From Geomonas agri (GTDB lineage Bacteria; Desulfobacterota; Desulfuromonadia; Geobacterales; Geobacteraceae): 64,000 nt of DNA. Below the pieces are notes generated by a model. The model saw only the letters and a list, made by a program, of their open reading frames with translations. It searched no databases and had not been told where the DNA came from. Position numbers and translations under genes: made by a program. Positions 27,665-37,459 of the stretch are shown piece after piece; the stretch's first letter is position 1, and every line of letters starts with the position of its first letter. The stretch is from contig NZ_JAINZO010000001.1 in the NCBI RefSeq assembly GCF_020179605.1, forward strand, positions 558,001 through 622,000, read 5' to 3'.

Positions 27665-30424
27665 ATGACCATGTACCAGAGCAGAATTCTTTGTCATGCC
27701 ATGGCACTCATCGTCCTGTTGACGGTTTCTACCGGCTGCGTCAAGAGGATGACCGCCGCCAACGAGGCCGGTCAGGCCGAGGCCGCGGCTTTCGCCACGC
27801 TTCGATCGGTGACGGTGTCAGACGATGGCTCCAGTGTCGAACTGACCAGCGACAGGCCCCTGACCTATACCTCGTATAAGGGGGGGGAGCCGGCCAAGAT
27901 CATCGTCGACATCTCGCAGACCGAGCCCGGGGCGGTTGCCTCGCCCATCGCGGTCAACCGCGGCAGCGTGAAGCGGATCGAGGTCGAGCGCCAGCCGGTG
28001 GGTGGCAGCGTGTTGACCCGGGTTGCCCTCGTGCTCAGCCACGATGTCGATTTCTCGGTGGCTACCGATCCGGCAAGCAAGAACAAGCTCCTGATCAGTC
28101 TGCCCCGGGAGGCCGAGGCCAAGCATGAGCCCCCTACCAAGGAGGCGCCCATCGCTGAGCCGCGCATCGAGGAGAAAACCCTGGTAGCCGATGCGGCCGC
28201 GAAAAGCGACGCACCTCAAGCCAGCGATGCCAAGACGGTGATCCCCGCACCCCCCGCAGCTCCCGCCGACAAACCGGCTGCCAAGGCGCCCCAGGCCCCG
28301 AAAAACGAGGCCGACAATAGTGGCCAGCCGAAGCTCAACGCGGTTATTACCGCGGCCGACGGCGTCGAACTCTCGGTGCCGGGTGGGGTGGAGACCTTCA
28401 ACTCCTTTAAGCTCGCTAAGCCCGACCGCATCGTGGTCGATCTCTTCAAGGTTAAAAATGCGCTGTCGCAGAACGTGATCCCCATCGGCGCCTTTGGTGT
28501 CGCCAACGCGCGGGTCGGCTCCACCCCCGACAAGGTACGCGTCGTGCTCGATGCATCCGGCGAGGGGCTGCCTGGTTTCGAGGTGGTCAAGAGTGACCTC
28601 GGCGTGAAGATCAAGCTGAAGGGGAAAGTCGCAACCGCAGCCGCGGCGCCCGCTCCTGCCCCGGCTGCAGCACCTGCCGCTGTGCCGGCTCCGGCTGCTG
28701 CACCGGCACCGGCGCCTGCACCGGTCGCCAAAATGAAGACCGAAGTTCCGCCGGGGCGCAACGTGAAGGGCGCGCTCGAGGCCGTGGATTTCAAGATCGT
28801 CAACGGTGTTTCCCGCATCTCCATGAAACTGCACGGTACCTGTGAGCCGGGTGAGCCGGTGCGAGGGCCCCAGGGCCTGACACTGACCATCGCCAATTGC
28901 CAGGTGCCCAAGCCGCTGCAGCGCGCCATGGATACCTCGAAATTCGGTTCTCCGGTACTTTCGGTGACCCCGTACCAGGTGAAGGTAAAAGGTGGCTACG
29001 TCACCAAGATCGCGGTCAAACTCCACGGGACTCCCGAGTACACCACCAGCCGCAAGGGCGATGTCCTTACCTGGGACATCGTGAACCCCGGCCCGGCCGT
29101 GGCAGCCAAGCTGCCGCCGGCGCCTGCTGCGAAGTCCAGGATGCCCGAGGCCGCTGAGGAGTTGGCTGCCCCCCGCGCCGAAGAGCCCATGACCGAGATT
29201 TCCGGCAACGTGGAGAAGCGGGGCGTGAAAAAAGTGTACAAGGGGAGGAGGGTCACCCTTGAATTCTCCGATGCCGACATCAGGAAGATCTTCCAGTTGA
29301 TCGCCGAAGTGAGCAACCTGAACTTCCTGATTGCCGACGATGTTACCGGCACCATCAGCATCAAGCTGGTCAATGTTCCCTGGGACCAGGCACTGGACGT
29401 GATCCTCGAAGCCAAGGGGCTCGCCATGGTGCAGCAGGGCAACATCGTTCAGATCAAGCCCCGCAACAAGATGCAGAACCAGGCCGACGAGGAGACCGCT
29501 GCGAAGAAGGCCGCGGAAAGGATGATGGAGCTGCATACTGCAGTGTTCGAGGTTAACTACGCGAACATCAGCGACCTGGCCGCCCAGTTCAACATCATGA
29601 AGAGTGAGCGCGGCGTGATCACCAAAGATGAGCGCACCAGCCGCGTGATCGTGAAGGACATCCAGCCTGCTCTCGATGACATGAGGGCGCTGCTGAAAAC
29701 TCTCGACACGCCGGAAAAGCAGGTCCAGATAGAGGCCCGCATCGTCGAGGCAACCTCCACCTTCACCCGTGACCTTGGCGTGCAGTGGGCGTTCGGGTAT
29801 AAGGATTCCTCCGCGTCCGTTGCCAATATCAACAACATCGAGACCACGTTCGGCGGCGCCGTGTCCACCTCGGGGCCTGGCACAAGCGGTGCCGGCGGCA
29901 TCGGGATGGGTGTTTCCTTCGGCAAGCTCACCAGCAACGTCCAACTGGATATGCGGCTTGCCGCAGCAGCCACTATCGGCCAGGTCAAGATCATATCCAC
30001 GCCGAAAGTGGTCACCTTGAACAACAAGGCCGCCAAGATCTCCCAGGGACAGTCAATTCCGTACCAGACCACCTCAGCAGAGGGGACCAAGACCGAGTTC
30101 GTGGAAGCGGCCCTGACCCTGGAGGTAACCCCGCATATCACCGCCGACGGTTCCGTCAGCATGAAGATCAAGGCGAGCAACAACTCCCCCGGCGCCGGAT
30201 CGCCGCCGCCGATCAACAAGAAAGAGGCAACCACCGAACTGGTGGTATCCAACGGCGACACCACCGTCATCGGCGGCATCTACGTCGACAACGAAACCGA
30301 GACCGACACCGGCGTTCCTTTCCTCGCTGATATCCCGCTGCTTGGCTGGTTGTTCAAATCCAACTCCAAGCAGAAGACCAAGACAGAACTGCTCATCTTC
30401 ATTACGCCGAAGATTGTTATTTAA
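27665..30424 (+). CDS. pilQ: Type IV pilus secretin PilQ
   Basis: Outer-membrane channel for the pilus fibre, 919 residues. It has a lipoprotein-like signal (VSTGC), then AMIN domains near residues 40-130, 225-325 and 370-470 for peptidoglycan binding, separated by Ala/Pro-rich linkers. The secretin N0 (STN) domain is at ~545-615 (FSDADIRKIFQLIAEVSNLN), an N1/NolW domain follows, and the secretin core ends with VPFLADIPLLGWLFKSNSK and ELLIFITPKIV. Three AMIN modules is at the high end for PilQ. Last clear gene of the pilM operon; the next gene begins 9 bases later. Confidence 0.97.
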   Translation: MTMYQSRILCHAMALIVLLTVSTGCVKRMTAANEAGQAEAAAFATLRSVTVSDDGSSVELTSDRPLTYTSYKGGEPAKIIVDISQTEPGAVASPIAVNRGSVKRIEVERQPVGGSVLTRVALVLSHDVDFSVATDPASKNKLLISLPREAEAKHEPPTKEAPIAEPRIEEKTLVADAAAKSDAPQASDAKTVIPAPPAAPADKPAAKAPQAPKNEADNSGQPKLNAVITAADGVELSVPGGVETFNSFKLAKPDRIVVDLFKVKNALSQNVIPIGAFGVANARVGSTPDKVRVVLDASGEGLPGFEVVKSDLGVKIKLKGKVATAAAAPAPAPAAAPAAVPAPAAAPAPAPAPVAKMKTEVPPGRNVKGALEAVDFKIVNGVSRISMKLHGTCEPGEPVRGPQGLTLTIANCQVPKPLQRAMDTSKFGSPVLSVTPYQVKVKGGYVTKIAVKLHGTPEYTTSRKGDVLTWDIVNPGPAVAAKLPPAPAAKSRMPEAAEELAAPRAEEPMTEISGNVEKRGVKKVYKGRRVTLEFSDADIRKIFQLIAEVSNLNFLIADDVTGTISIKLVNVPWDQALDVILEAKGLAMVQQGNIVQIKPRNKMQNQADEETAAKKAAERMMELHTAVFEVNYANISDLAAQFNIMKSERGVITKDERTSRVIVKDIQPALDDMRALLKTLDTPEKQVQIEARIVEATSTFTRDLGVQWAFGYKDSSASVANINNIETTFGGAVSTSGPGTSGAGGIGMGVSFGKLTSNVQLDMRLAAAATIGQVKIISTPKVVTLNNKAAKISQGQSIPYQTTSAEGTKTEFVEAALTLEVTPHITADGSVSMKIKASNNSPGAGSPPPINKKEATTELVVSNGDTTVIGGIYVDNETETDTGVPFLADIPLLGWLFKSNSKQKTKTELLIFITPKIVI

Positions 30425-30433
30425 GGAGAATCT

Positions 30434-31015
30434 ATGCTGAAAAAGTTTTCACTGGTGTTTTGCCTTCTGTGTTCAGCCGTCGCCCTGACCTCATGCGGCG
30501 GTGGCGATGTCGGGGGGGGAATTGGGGAATTCACTACTGTCAACGCAACCGCGACGGCGGAGACCAACTCCTTTGAGTCTGACATTCTTACCGGGAACAC
30601 CTGTTCCGCTGGCGTTTCCTCCGGCGGTACCGTTCAGACTGACAACATCAATGTTGATTTCACATCCACGGCACAGTTCAGCAGCGGCGCACTCAACCTT
30701 GCCATAAGCAAGATTACCGTCCATTACACGCCGGCGCCGGGCGGTACCGCTGCTGCTCCTGCACTGCCCGATTCCTTCATCAACTACAGCCAGTTGGTTG
30801 CACCGAACGCCACCGTCAAGATACCGGTGCCGATCCTCACCCGTGACCAGAAAATTCTGCTCATGGGCCGTGCCACCCAGGCGATGCCCGTCTGCACAGC
30901 AACCACCTTCAAATACTACGTCGACATCATCTTTGAAGTTTCTGAACCTGGCGGCAACGGCAACGTCAAATCGGTCATCGCCAAAACCAACCTCGATGTC
31001 GCCGACAGTATCTAA
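30434..31015 (+). CDS. Lipoprotein of unknown function after pilQ
   Basis: 193 residues with a lipoprotein signal (lipobox LTSC) followed by GGG-rich spacer sequence typical of surface lipoproteins in this group. I do not recognise a domain. It has a cysteine in GNTCSAG and another in MPVCTATT, which could form one disulfide. GGAGAA precedes the ATG. Only 9 bases separate it from pilQ and 48 bases from the large surface protein, so it is probably cotranscribed with both. Confidence 0.8.
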   Translation: MLKKFSLVFCLLCSAVALTSCGGGDVGGGIGEFTTVNATATAETNSFESDILTGNTCSAGVSSGGTVQTDNINVDFTSTAQFSSGALNLAISKITVHYTPAPGGTAAAPALPDSFINYSQLVAPNATVKIPVPILTRDQKILLMGRATQAMPVCTATTFKYYVDIIFEVSEPGGNGNVKSVIAKTNLDVADSI

Positions 31016-31063
31016 CAATCGTAACAAGGGCCCTTGCAACAAAGGGTTATGAAGGGGTGTGAA

Positions 31064-34000
31064 ATGAACTTCTTGAAAAAAGGTTACTGGGCACTGCTGT
31101 TGCTCGTCTGCGCGGTCATGCTCAGTTGTTCGGGGGACACGGGGAAGGTTTCCGGTACTGCCGCGATTGGTGGTAAGACTACGGGCAAGGTCCTGGCCAA
31201 TGACTTCCAGGTTACCAGCGATCCCACCGACCAGTCCCAACCGGCGGTGGCATACGACACGGTTACCCATAACCGCTACCTGACTGTTTTCGTTGACAGC
31301 AGGAACGGCCAGCAGATCTACGGCGCTATCAGCGTCGGGTCGGATTCTTTGGGGCAGGGGGTCACCGGCAACGTGACCTCGATGGCTGCCAACCCGGTGA
31401 ACTTCGCCATTACCGCGGTGGCCGGCAACAAGTCCCAGCCCAAGGTCGCTTTCTACCAGGACCCTACTGATCCTGCCAATAACAGCAGGTACCTGGTGGT
31501 CTGGACCGACTCCCGTAACGGCTATGGCCAGATCTACGGCCAGTTCGTCAGCATGACCGGCGCGCTGATCGGCGGCAATTTCGCGATCTCGACCCACACA
31601 GCCAACGTCGACATCAACCAGAATGATCCGGACCTCATTTACAACGATGTCACCAAGAAGTTCGTGGTTGCCTGGATAGACACTTCCATATATGACACGG
31701 ATGCCAACCACGCCAACGACGTCACCTACACCCCGGCTGGCACCGTCAGCTCCATCACGGTTGGTCATATACCGGTGCCCATGGCGGACAACAACCTTGT
31801 GCGCACCATCGAAGTAGATCCTCTCACCGCCGCCACGGGCAACTTGCAGTCCGTCTCCCGAGCGGTCAGAACCGGGTCTGTCACCGACAGCGGTTCCGCC
31901 ATCACCGACACCTGGTTGGTAAATCTGAACGAGGCTCACCCCAAACTCGCCTTCAGCCCCATCACCGGCGAGGTGTTCGTCGCGTGGAGTGGTGCAGCCA
32001 GTACCGTGAAACTGACCATCACCTATACCAAGACCACCACCACTGGGCCGCCCCCGGTTACCACCGCTACCTTCCAGAGCGTCGTCTTTACCACGACTCC
32101 GAATGATGATGCTCCGACCAAGATCAAGCTGCGCAGGAACCAGGGGCTCGGCTTCGTAACCGACATGAGCTTCGGCACTGCCACCTTCAGCGCTACCAAC
32201 CCGACCCTTGCCGTCGATCCGAATACCAACAGGCTGCTGGTGGCTTGGGAGGACAACAACGGCGGCAGCACCACCGGCAAAAACATCCAGGCCCAACTCA
32301 TGGACCTCTCCGGTTTCACCACCTACGGCAACCGGATCACCGTGTCTGACGCGATCGGCGACCAGTCAGCGCCGGTGTGCGCGTTCGACAACGTCAACCA
32401 GCGCTTCCTGGTTGTGTGGGAAGACGCCCGTAACCAGAGCGCCAACCTGAGCAACATCGATCTCTACGGCCAATTCGTCGACCCGACCGGCAACCTCTCC
32501 GGCGGCTACTCCATCGTCACCGTAGCTACCGGCAACCAGCTTGCGCCGGCTGTCGCCTTCGGCGATGTCAACTTCAGGAAGTTCTTCGTGGTTTGGAAGG
32601 ACGGCCGCGCCCTCAGCAACTCCGACATCTACGGGCAGCTCCTTGAATTCTCCGCACTGCCCCAGTTGGTGATCACCGACAGCAACGATGTACCTGTTCT
32701 TACCGGCTCGCATGACTTCGGCAACGTCGACATCGCCAGCGCGACTCCCTATGCAGACTGGAACTTCAAGGTTCGCAACGACGGCAACACCCAGCTGACC
32801 ATCGAGTCGATCTCCGACCCTGCGTCGCCGTTCTCGCTGACTACACCGAAACCGGTAACCATCAATCCCGGCAGCAGCGCGGACATGACCGTTCGTTTCT
32901 CGCCGACTGGCGCCGGCTCCTACTCCGGCAACTCGTCCAACAACTACAAGCTGGTGTTCAACTCCGACGGCGGCCAGGCCGTGATCTACCTCTCTGGCGC
33001 CGGCACCGGCACCCAGCCGCTTTCCATCGCCAGCACATCCCTGCCGGACGCGACCGCCGGCCAGGTATATATCGGAACCACTCTGGCAGCCAACGGCGGC
33101 GTGATTCCCTACAGCAGCTGGACTGTCACGAACGGCTCGCTCCCCACTGGTCTCAGCCTGAACAGCAGCACCGGTGCCATCACCGGCACCGTTGACGCGG
33201 CGGCACTCCCGTCCTATACCTTCACGGTATCCGTCACCGACAACGCCGGTACCAAGGCGACTAAGACCTTCACCATGAACGTCACGTCGCTCACCGTCAA
33301 CAACACCACTTTGAAGGCTTGGACCCAGGGAAACCCTGGTTACTCCGATCAGCTCACCGCATCCATCGGCGGAGTCACCCTTCCGAAGAGCAGCGTCACC
33401 TGGAGTGCAGTTGGCTCGGTACCCCAGGGACTCTTGCTCGCCGCAGACGGCAGCATCACCTCCACGGCAACCGGTCCGGTCTTTGCCGGTACCAACACCA
33501 TTACGGTTTTGGCCACCTATACCGACACCGTCGCCAACAAGACCTACACGGCCACCAAGACCATCAGCATGACCGTTAACCCGGCCCTTTCGATCACCAC
33601 CAGCAGCCTTCCGCCGGTCGTTGTCGGCAATGACTACACTCAGAAACTGGTCAAGGTGGGTGGCACGCCGTCCTACGCCTGGTCGATCACCAACGGCACT
33701 CTGCCGCCTGGCCTCCAGCTCGACCCCAGCACCGGCGATATCACCGGTATCCCGACCGGAACAGGCACCGCCCTTTTCACCGTTCAGGTCACCGACGGTA
33801 CCGGCGCAACTGCCTCGCGCGCCCTAAGCATTCTTGTCAACCCGACGCTGTCGATCACCACCGCATCTCTTCCCCCGGTCACCAGCGGTTTGACCTACCT
33901 GCAGCAGCTCGTTGGCAGCGGCGGTACCAGGCCCTACACCTGGTCCATATCCGGCAACCTGCCGCCGGGAATCACCCTCGCTAACGGCGTTTTGAGCGGT

Positions 34001-35197
34001 ACGGCCTCCGGCGCAGGCGATTACGACTTCATCGCCCAATTGAAGGACAACGACGGCACGCTGGTCACCAAGCTGCTGACCATCACCGTCAACACTCCGG
34101 GCGTTTCGTCCAGTTCGATCATCTACACCGACGGTGCAGGTACCCAGACCACCTCCTATGCTTTCGGCGGCAAGCTGACTGGTAGCACTACTGCAGCTTC
34201 CACTATCATGTTGAAAAACAATGGCGCCACTCCGATCACTATTGCTTCAGTGGCGACGACCGATGCCAGCGCCTTCCTGGCCAGCGCCCAGCAAAATTAC
34301 ACCCTTGCCAGCGGCCAGTCGCTGCCGGTGACGATACTGTTCAACCCGCAAACGGTTAAGAACTACAACGCCACCTTGAATATCACCGACAGTAACGGCA
34401 GCGTCTACCCGCTGACCCTTACCGGCTTCGGTGTCAGTTCCGTTGCCGCTGTTAACGGCACCACCGGTACTACCGGGACCACGACCATAGCATACGCGAC
34501 CGTTGACCCCGTGCTGGTTGCCTCTTCCATGCCGGCGACCGTGGCTGCCACCAACTTCACCATCAGCTCCGTAATCGGCGTCCGACTCGACAACGTGCAG
34601 CCCAGCGGCACCGTCAACGTCGACGTCACCTACAACACGCTCCCCGCCAACCCGGTATTCTACAAGGTGGTCGGCACGACATGGACCAAGATCACTCCCG
34701 TTGTCCGTAACGGCAACACGGTCACTTTCGCTGTCAAGGATAACGACGACACGCAGGACTCCGACCCCACCCTCGGTCACATCCAGGATCCGATCGTGGT
34801 TGGCAGCGTGGATACGCCCAGCGGCGGCGGCGATACCGGCACTAACACACCGCCGACATCCTCCGCAGGCAAGAGCGGTTGCTTCATCGCTACCGCGGCA
34901 TACGGCAGCTACCTCGATCCGCAGGTCGTTGTGCTCAGGCACTTCCGCGACAACGTGCTGCTCAAGTCCGTACCGGGCCGTGCCTTCGTCGCGTTCTACT
35001 ACAAGCACAGCCCGCCGATCGCGGACTTCATCTATGAGCATGGCGTCCTGAGGATGCTGACCCGCTGGGCGCTCACCCCGCTCATCTTTGCGGTGAAATA
35101 TCCGCTGGCCCTGCTGCTCCTCCCGGTTGGGGTGCTCTTCTATCGCCTGCGCAACCTGCGCATGGCGGTGCCGACCAGGGAGAACGTACAGCACTAG
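31064..35197 (+). CDS. Giant surface protein: repeat propeller, anchor-D, Ig-like repeats, anchor-U, CFI-box C-terminus
   Basis: About 1377 residues. The N-terminus is lipoprotein-like (Cys22 in VMLSCSG). Residues ~45-540 hold five or six repeats of the form P.vAyd...[11 protein letters not shown]..iYGq, probably a beta-propeller. Next come a choice-of-anchor-D-like domain ([10 protein letters not shown]...), three or four putative-Ig (He_PIG-like) modules with LPxGLxLxxxTGxITG, a second anchor-D-like stretch and a choice-of-anchor-U-like domain. It ends in [11 protein letters not shown] and a hydrophobic, basic tail, the CFI-box-CTERM architecture. ATG at 31064 follows AAGGGG. Likely a cell-surface or pilus-associated adhesin; function unknown. 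Confidence 0.85.
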   Translation: MNFLKKGYWALLLLVCAVMLSCSGDTGKVSGTAAIGGKTTGKVLANDFQVTSDPTDQSQPAVAYDTVTHNRYLTVFVDSRNGQQIYGAISVGSDSLGQGVTGNVTSMAANPVNFAITAVAGNKSQPKVAFYQDPTDPANNSRYLVVWTDSRNGYGQIYGQFVSMTGALIGGNFAISTHTANVDINQNDPDLIYNDVTKKFVVAWIDTSIYDTDANHANDVTYTPAGTVSSITVGHIPVPMADNNLVRTIEVDPLTAATGNLQSVSRAVRTGSVTDSGSAITDTWLVNLNEAHPKLAFSPITGEVFVAWSGAASTVKLTITYTKTTTTGPPPVTTATFQSVVFTTTPNDDAPTKIKLRRNQGLGFVTDMSFGTATFSATNPTLAVDPNTNRLLVAWEDNNGGSTTGKNIQAQLMDLSGFTTYGNRITVSDAIGDQSAPVCAFDNVNQRFLVVWEDARNQSANLSNIDLYGQFVDPTGNLSGGYSIVTVATGNQLAPAVAFGDVNFRKFFVVWKDGRALSNSDIYGQLLEFSALPQLVITDSNDVPVLTGSHDFGNVDIASATPYADWNFKVRNDGNTQLTIESISDPASPFSLTTPKPVTINPGSSADMTVRFSPTGAGSYSGNSSNNYKLVFNSDGGQAVIYLSGAGTGTQPLSIASTSLPDATAGQVYIGTTLAANGGVIPYSSWTVTNGSLPTGLSLNSSTGAITGTVDAAALPSYTFTVSVTDNAGTKATKTFTMNVTSLTVNNTTLKAWTQGNPGYSDQLTASIGGVTLPKSSVTWSAVGSVPQGLLLAADGSITSTATGPVFAGTNTITVLATYTDTVANKTYTATKTISMTVNPALSITTSSLPPVVVGNDYTQKLVKVGGTPSYAWSITNGTLPPGLQLDPSTGDITGIPTGTGTALFTVQVTDGTGATASRALSILVNPTLSITTASLPPVTSGLTYLQQLVGSGGTRPYTWSISGNLPPGITLANGVLSGTASGAGDYDFIAQLKDNDGTLVTKLLTITVNTPGVSSSSIIYTDGAGTQTTSYAFGGKLTGSTTAASTIMLKNNGATPITIASVATTDASAFLASAQQNYTLASGQSLPVTILFNPQTVKNYNATLNITDSNGSVYPLTLTGFGVSSVAAVNGTTGTTGTTTIAYATVDPVLVASSMPATVAATNFTISSVIGVRLDNVQPSGTVNVDVTYNTLPANPVFYKVVGTTWTKITPVVRNGNTVTFAVKDNDDTQDSDPTLGHIQDPIVVGSVDTPSGGGDTGTNTPPTSSAGKSGCFIATAAYGSYLDPQVVVLRHFRDNVLLKSVPGRAFVAFYYKHSPPIADFIYEHGVLRMLTRWALTPLIFAVKYPLALLLLPVGVLFYRLRNLRMAVPTRENVQH

Positions 35198-35230
35198 CAT
35201 TAACAGGAAAAGTAGATTCAGGAGTACTAG

Positions 35231-35533
35231 ATGTTAAAGAAGTTGTTGGTTCTTTGCTTCGTAGCTTTGACCGTTACGGCCTGCTCCAAGGCACCCGCCA
35301 AGGAGCAGGTCCAGGAAACAATAAAGAAGTTCATCCCGATGGATTTCGAGGTGCTGCAGATCTCGGAGAAGGATTACGCGGGCCTCTACGAAGTGGTCGT
35401 CAGCGTCAAGAAACAGCCGGTAGTCTTCTACGTCGATAAGAAATGCCAGTACATTTTTTCCGGTAGCATCATGTCGGCCCAGACCAAGGCAAACCTTACC
35501 GAGGACACCCTGAAAAAATTCCAGAACAAGTAA
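35231..35533 (+). CDS. Lone DsbC-N-like lipoprotein
   Basis: 100 residues: signal peptide with lipobox VTAC, then a stretch matching the N-terminal dimerisation module of DsbC (ILQISEKDYAGLYEVVVSV-like; YVDKKCQYIFSGSIM). No thioredoxin domain and no CxxC follow, so it cannot be an isomerase by itself. It resembles residues ~50-105 of the DsbC-like protein at 12207 (RGLYEITFE..., YLDYGKKHIIAGQ). A single Cys in the mature domain remains besides the lipidated one. Possible roles are a heterodimer partner or a chaperone-like module; this is inference. It lies 33 bases after the giant surface protein and is followed by a terminator. Confidence 0.82.
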   Translation: MLKKLLVLCFVALTVTACSKAPAKEQVQETIKKFIPMDFEVLQISEKDYAGLYEVVVSVKKQPVVFYVDKKCQYIFSGSIMSAQTKANLTEDTLKKFQNK

Positions 35534-35556
35534 CTGTAACCACATTAGCGTTGTGC

Positions 35557-35583
35557 CGAAAGCCAGGATGATCCTGGCTTTCG
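35557..35583 (+). terminator. Terminator after the pilQ-distal block
   Basis: CGAAAGCCAGGAT and ATCCTGGCTTTCG are perfect 13-base arms around one base, followed by TTTATC. It closes the unit that ends with the DsbC-N-like gene. Confidence 0.85.
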
Positions 35584-35602
35584 TTTATCTGGTTATATTA
35601 TT

Positions 35603-35631
35603 TTGCCTGCGGCATGATTTGCTGCTAATAT
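35603..35631 (+). promoter_or_regulatory. Candidate sigma-70 promoter of the aro operon
   Basis: TTGCCT at 35603-35608 and TAATAT at 35626-35631 with a 17-base spacer, just after a terminator and 65 bases before the aroC start. Confidence 0.6.
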
Positions 35632-35695
35632 CCGCTGCGAACCGCAGGCGAAGTGGTAAAGACCGGATGCGTGAACTAGAAGACGAGGAGTATGC

Positions 35696-36877
35696 ATGTT
35701 CAGATACCTTACCGCGGGTGAATCGCATGGCCCGCAGTTGACCGCCATCATAGAAGGGCTCCCCTCTGGGCTCAAGCTCAGCGAAAGCGACATCAACGCG
35801 GATCTTTTGCGCCGGCAGGGTGGGTATGGCCGTGGCGGCCGCATGAAGATAGAGACCGACCGTGCCAGCATCCGCTCCGGCGTGCGCTGGGGCGAGACCC
35901 TGGGGTCCCCGATTACCTTGGTCGTGGAAAATTCAGACTGGGTGAACTGGGAACAGCGCATGTCGGTGAATCCCGAGCACCGCGACGATTCCATCCGTGT
36001 TACCCGCGCCCGGCCCGGACATGCCGACCTTCCTGGGGCCATGAAGTATGCCCACAACGACGTGCGCAACATCCTCGAGCGCTCCAGCGCCCGGGAAACT
36101 GCAGTCCGTGTCGCGGTAGGGGCGGTAGCCAAGGCTTACCTGGCCCGTTTCGGTATCGCCGTGACCGGTTGCGTTGTGGAGTTGGGCGGAGTTAAGGCGG
36201 AGCGTCCTGATCTTTCCGTGAAGGCGCTCCAGGATGCCATCGCTTCTTCGCCGGTCTACACCTATGACGCTAAGGCCGGGGGCGAGATGGTAGAAGCCAT
36301 CGATCGCGCCAAGGCCGCTGGCGATACTCTTGGTGGCGTGGTCGAGGTCAGAGTGACCGGCATCCCGGTTGGGCTTGGCAGCCACGTGCAGTGGGATCGC
36401 AGGCTGGATGCGCGTCTGGCCGCCGCCGTGATGAGCATCCAGGCCTTCAAGGGTGTGGAAATCGGCGCGGGGTTCGAGACCGCACGGCTCCCGGGCTCCC
36501 AGGTGCACGACGAGATCTACTTCGACGAGCAGCGCGTGGCCCGTGGTGAGAAGACCGGCTTTTACCGCAACACCAACCGCGCCGGCGGACTCGAGGGCGG
36601 TATCACCAACGGCGAGGAGATCGTTGTGTACGGTGCCATGAAGCCGATCCCGACCCTGTACACGCCCCTCAAGTCAGTCGACATCCTGACCAAGGAGCCG
36701 TTCGAAGCGACCGTCGAGCGTTCGGACTGCTGTGCGGTCCCCGCGGCATCGGTTGTTGCAGAGGCCGTGGTTGCAGTCGAGATCGTTAATGCCTTCATGG
36801 AAAAATTCGGCGGGGATTCGGTGGCCGAAACTGCCAGGAACTACTCGTCCTACATCGAATACCTGCGAGAGTTCTAG
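35696..36877 (+). CDS. aroC: Chorismate synthase
   Basis: Last step of the shikimate pathway: EPSP to chorismate, FMN-dependent. 393 residues. Signatures are [15 protein letters not shown] at the N-terminus, [30 protein letters not shown] and [15 protein letters not shown]. First gene of an aro cluster (aroC-aroK-aroB then aroQ), with a promoter and a preceding terminator that mark the operon start. Its product feeds aromatic amino acids and, through MqnA at 44065, menaquinone. Confidence 0.97.
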   Translation: MFRYLTAGESHGPQLTAIIEGLPSGLKLSESDINADLLRRQGGYGRGGRMKIETDRASIRSGVRWGETLGSPITLVVENSDWVNWEQRMSVNPEHRDDSIRVTRARPGHADLPGAMKYAHNDVRNILERSSARETAVRVAVGAVAKAYLARFGIAVTGCVVELGGVKAERPDLSVKALQDAIASSPVYTYDAKAGGEMVEAIDRAKAAGDTLGGVVEVRVTGIPVGLGSHVQWDRRLDARLAAAVMSIQAFKGVEIGAGFETARLPGSQVHDEIYFDEQRVARGEKTGFYRNTNRAGGLEGGITNGEEIVVYGAMKPIPTLYTPLKSVDILTKEPFEATVERSDCCAVPAASVVAEAVVAVEIVNAFMEKFGGDSVAETARNYSSYIEYLREF

Positions 36878-36903
36878 AGATCGGCCGCTCCACACCTTCT
36901 GTA

Positions 36904-36928
36904 CCCCCTCTCTCCCAGAGGGCGAGGG
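36904..36928. repeat. Short copy of the REP-like palindrome, between aroC and aroK
   Basis: CCCCTCTCTCCCAGAGGG followed by CGAGGG resembles one end of the 115-base element at 5292 and 52625. It lies in the 63-base gap between two operon genes. Confidence 0.5.
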
Positions 36929-36940
36929 AACCAGGTATTT

Positions 36941-37459
36941 ATGAGTAGTTTTCAAAACATCTTTCTCACCGGCTTCATGGGATGCGGCAAGACCAGCGTT
37001 GGACGGCTGCTGGCGCAGCGGCTTAACTGGTCCTTCGTCGACCTCGACCAGGCCATCGTCGATGCGGCCGGGCGCAGCATCAAGGACATCTTCGCCCAGG
37101 ATGGCGAACCCGCCTTCCGCGAACTGGAGACCCAAATCCTGGCACGGGTCGCGTCGGGATCGGGTCAGGTCGTCTCCACCGGCGGCGGCGTGGTGATCGC
37201 GTCCGCCAATCGGGCTGTGATGCGCAGCCACGGCTGCATCGTGAACCTCACCGCGACCGTGGAAACCATCGCGCAGCGTGTGAGCGGCGACAGCGAGCGA
37301 CCATTACTGGCGGACGACGCATCGTTGTCGAGGATCCGCAGCATGCTGGATGGCCGCGAGCAGTTTTATGCCGATGCAGACGTCCGTATCGACACCACTG
37401 GCAAGGAGATCGCTGTGGTTGCCGAACAGGTACTTGAGTACTGTAAGGGGTCTTTGTGA
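36941..37459 (+). CDS. aroK: Shikimate kinase
   Basis: Phosphorylates shikimate with ATP. 172 residues. P-loop GFMGCGKTSVGR, substrate-binding DLDQAI, VVSTGGGVVI and the lid RPLL are visible. It may be aroK or aroL by name; the sequence does not separate them. Its stop overlaps the GTG start of aroB by 4 bases, so translation is likely coupled. Confidence 0.95.
   Translation: MSSFQNIFLTGFMGCGKTSVGRLLAQRLNWSFVDLDQAIVDAAGRSIKDIFAQDGEPAFRELETQILARVASGSGQVVSTGGGVVIASANRAVMRSHGCIVNLTATVETIAQRVSGDSERPLLADDASLSRIRSMLDGREQFYADADVRIDTTGKEIAVVAEQVLEYCKGSL

Noticed and set aside
27818-29944. Long open frame on the minus strand through pilQ
   Set aside because: Antisense to the AMIN and linker parts of a clear secretin gene; low-complexity translation with no motif.
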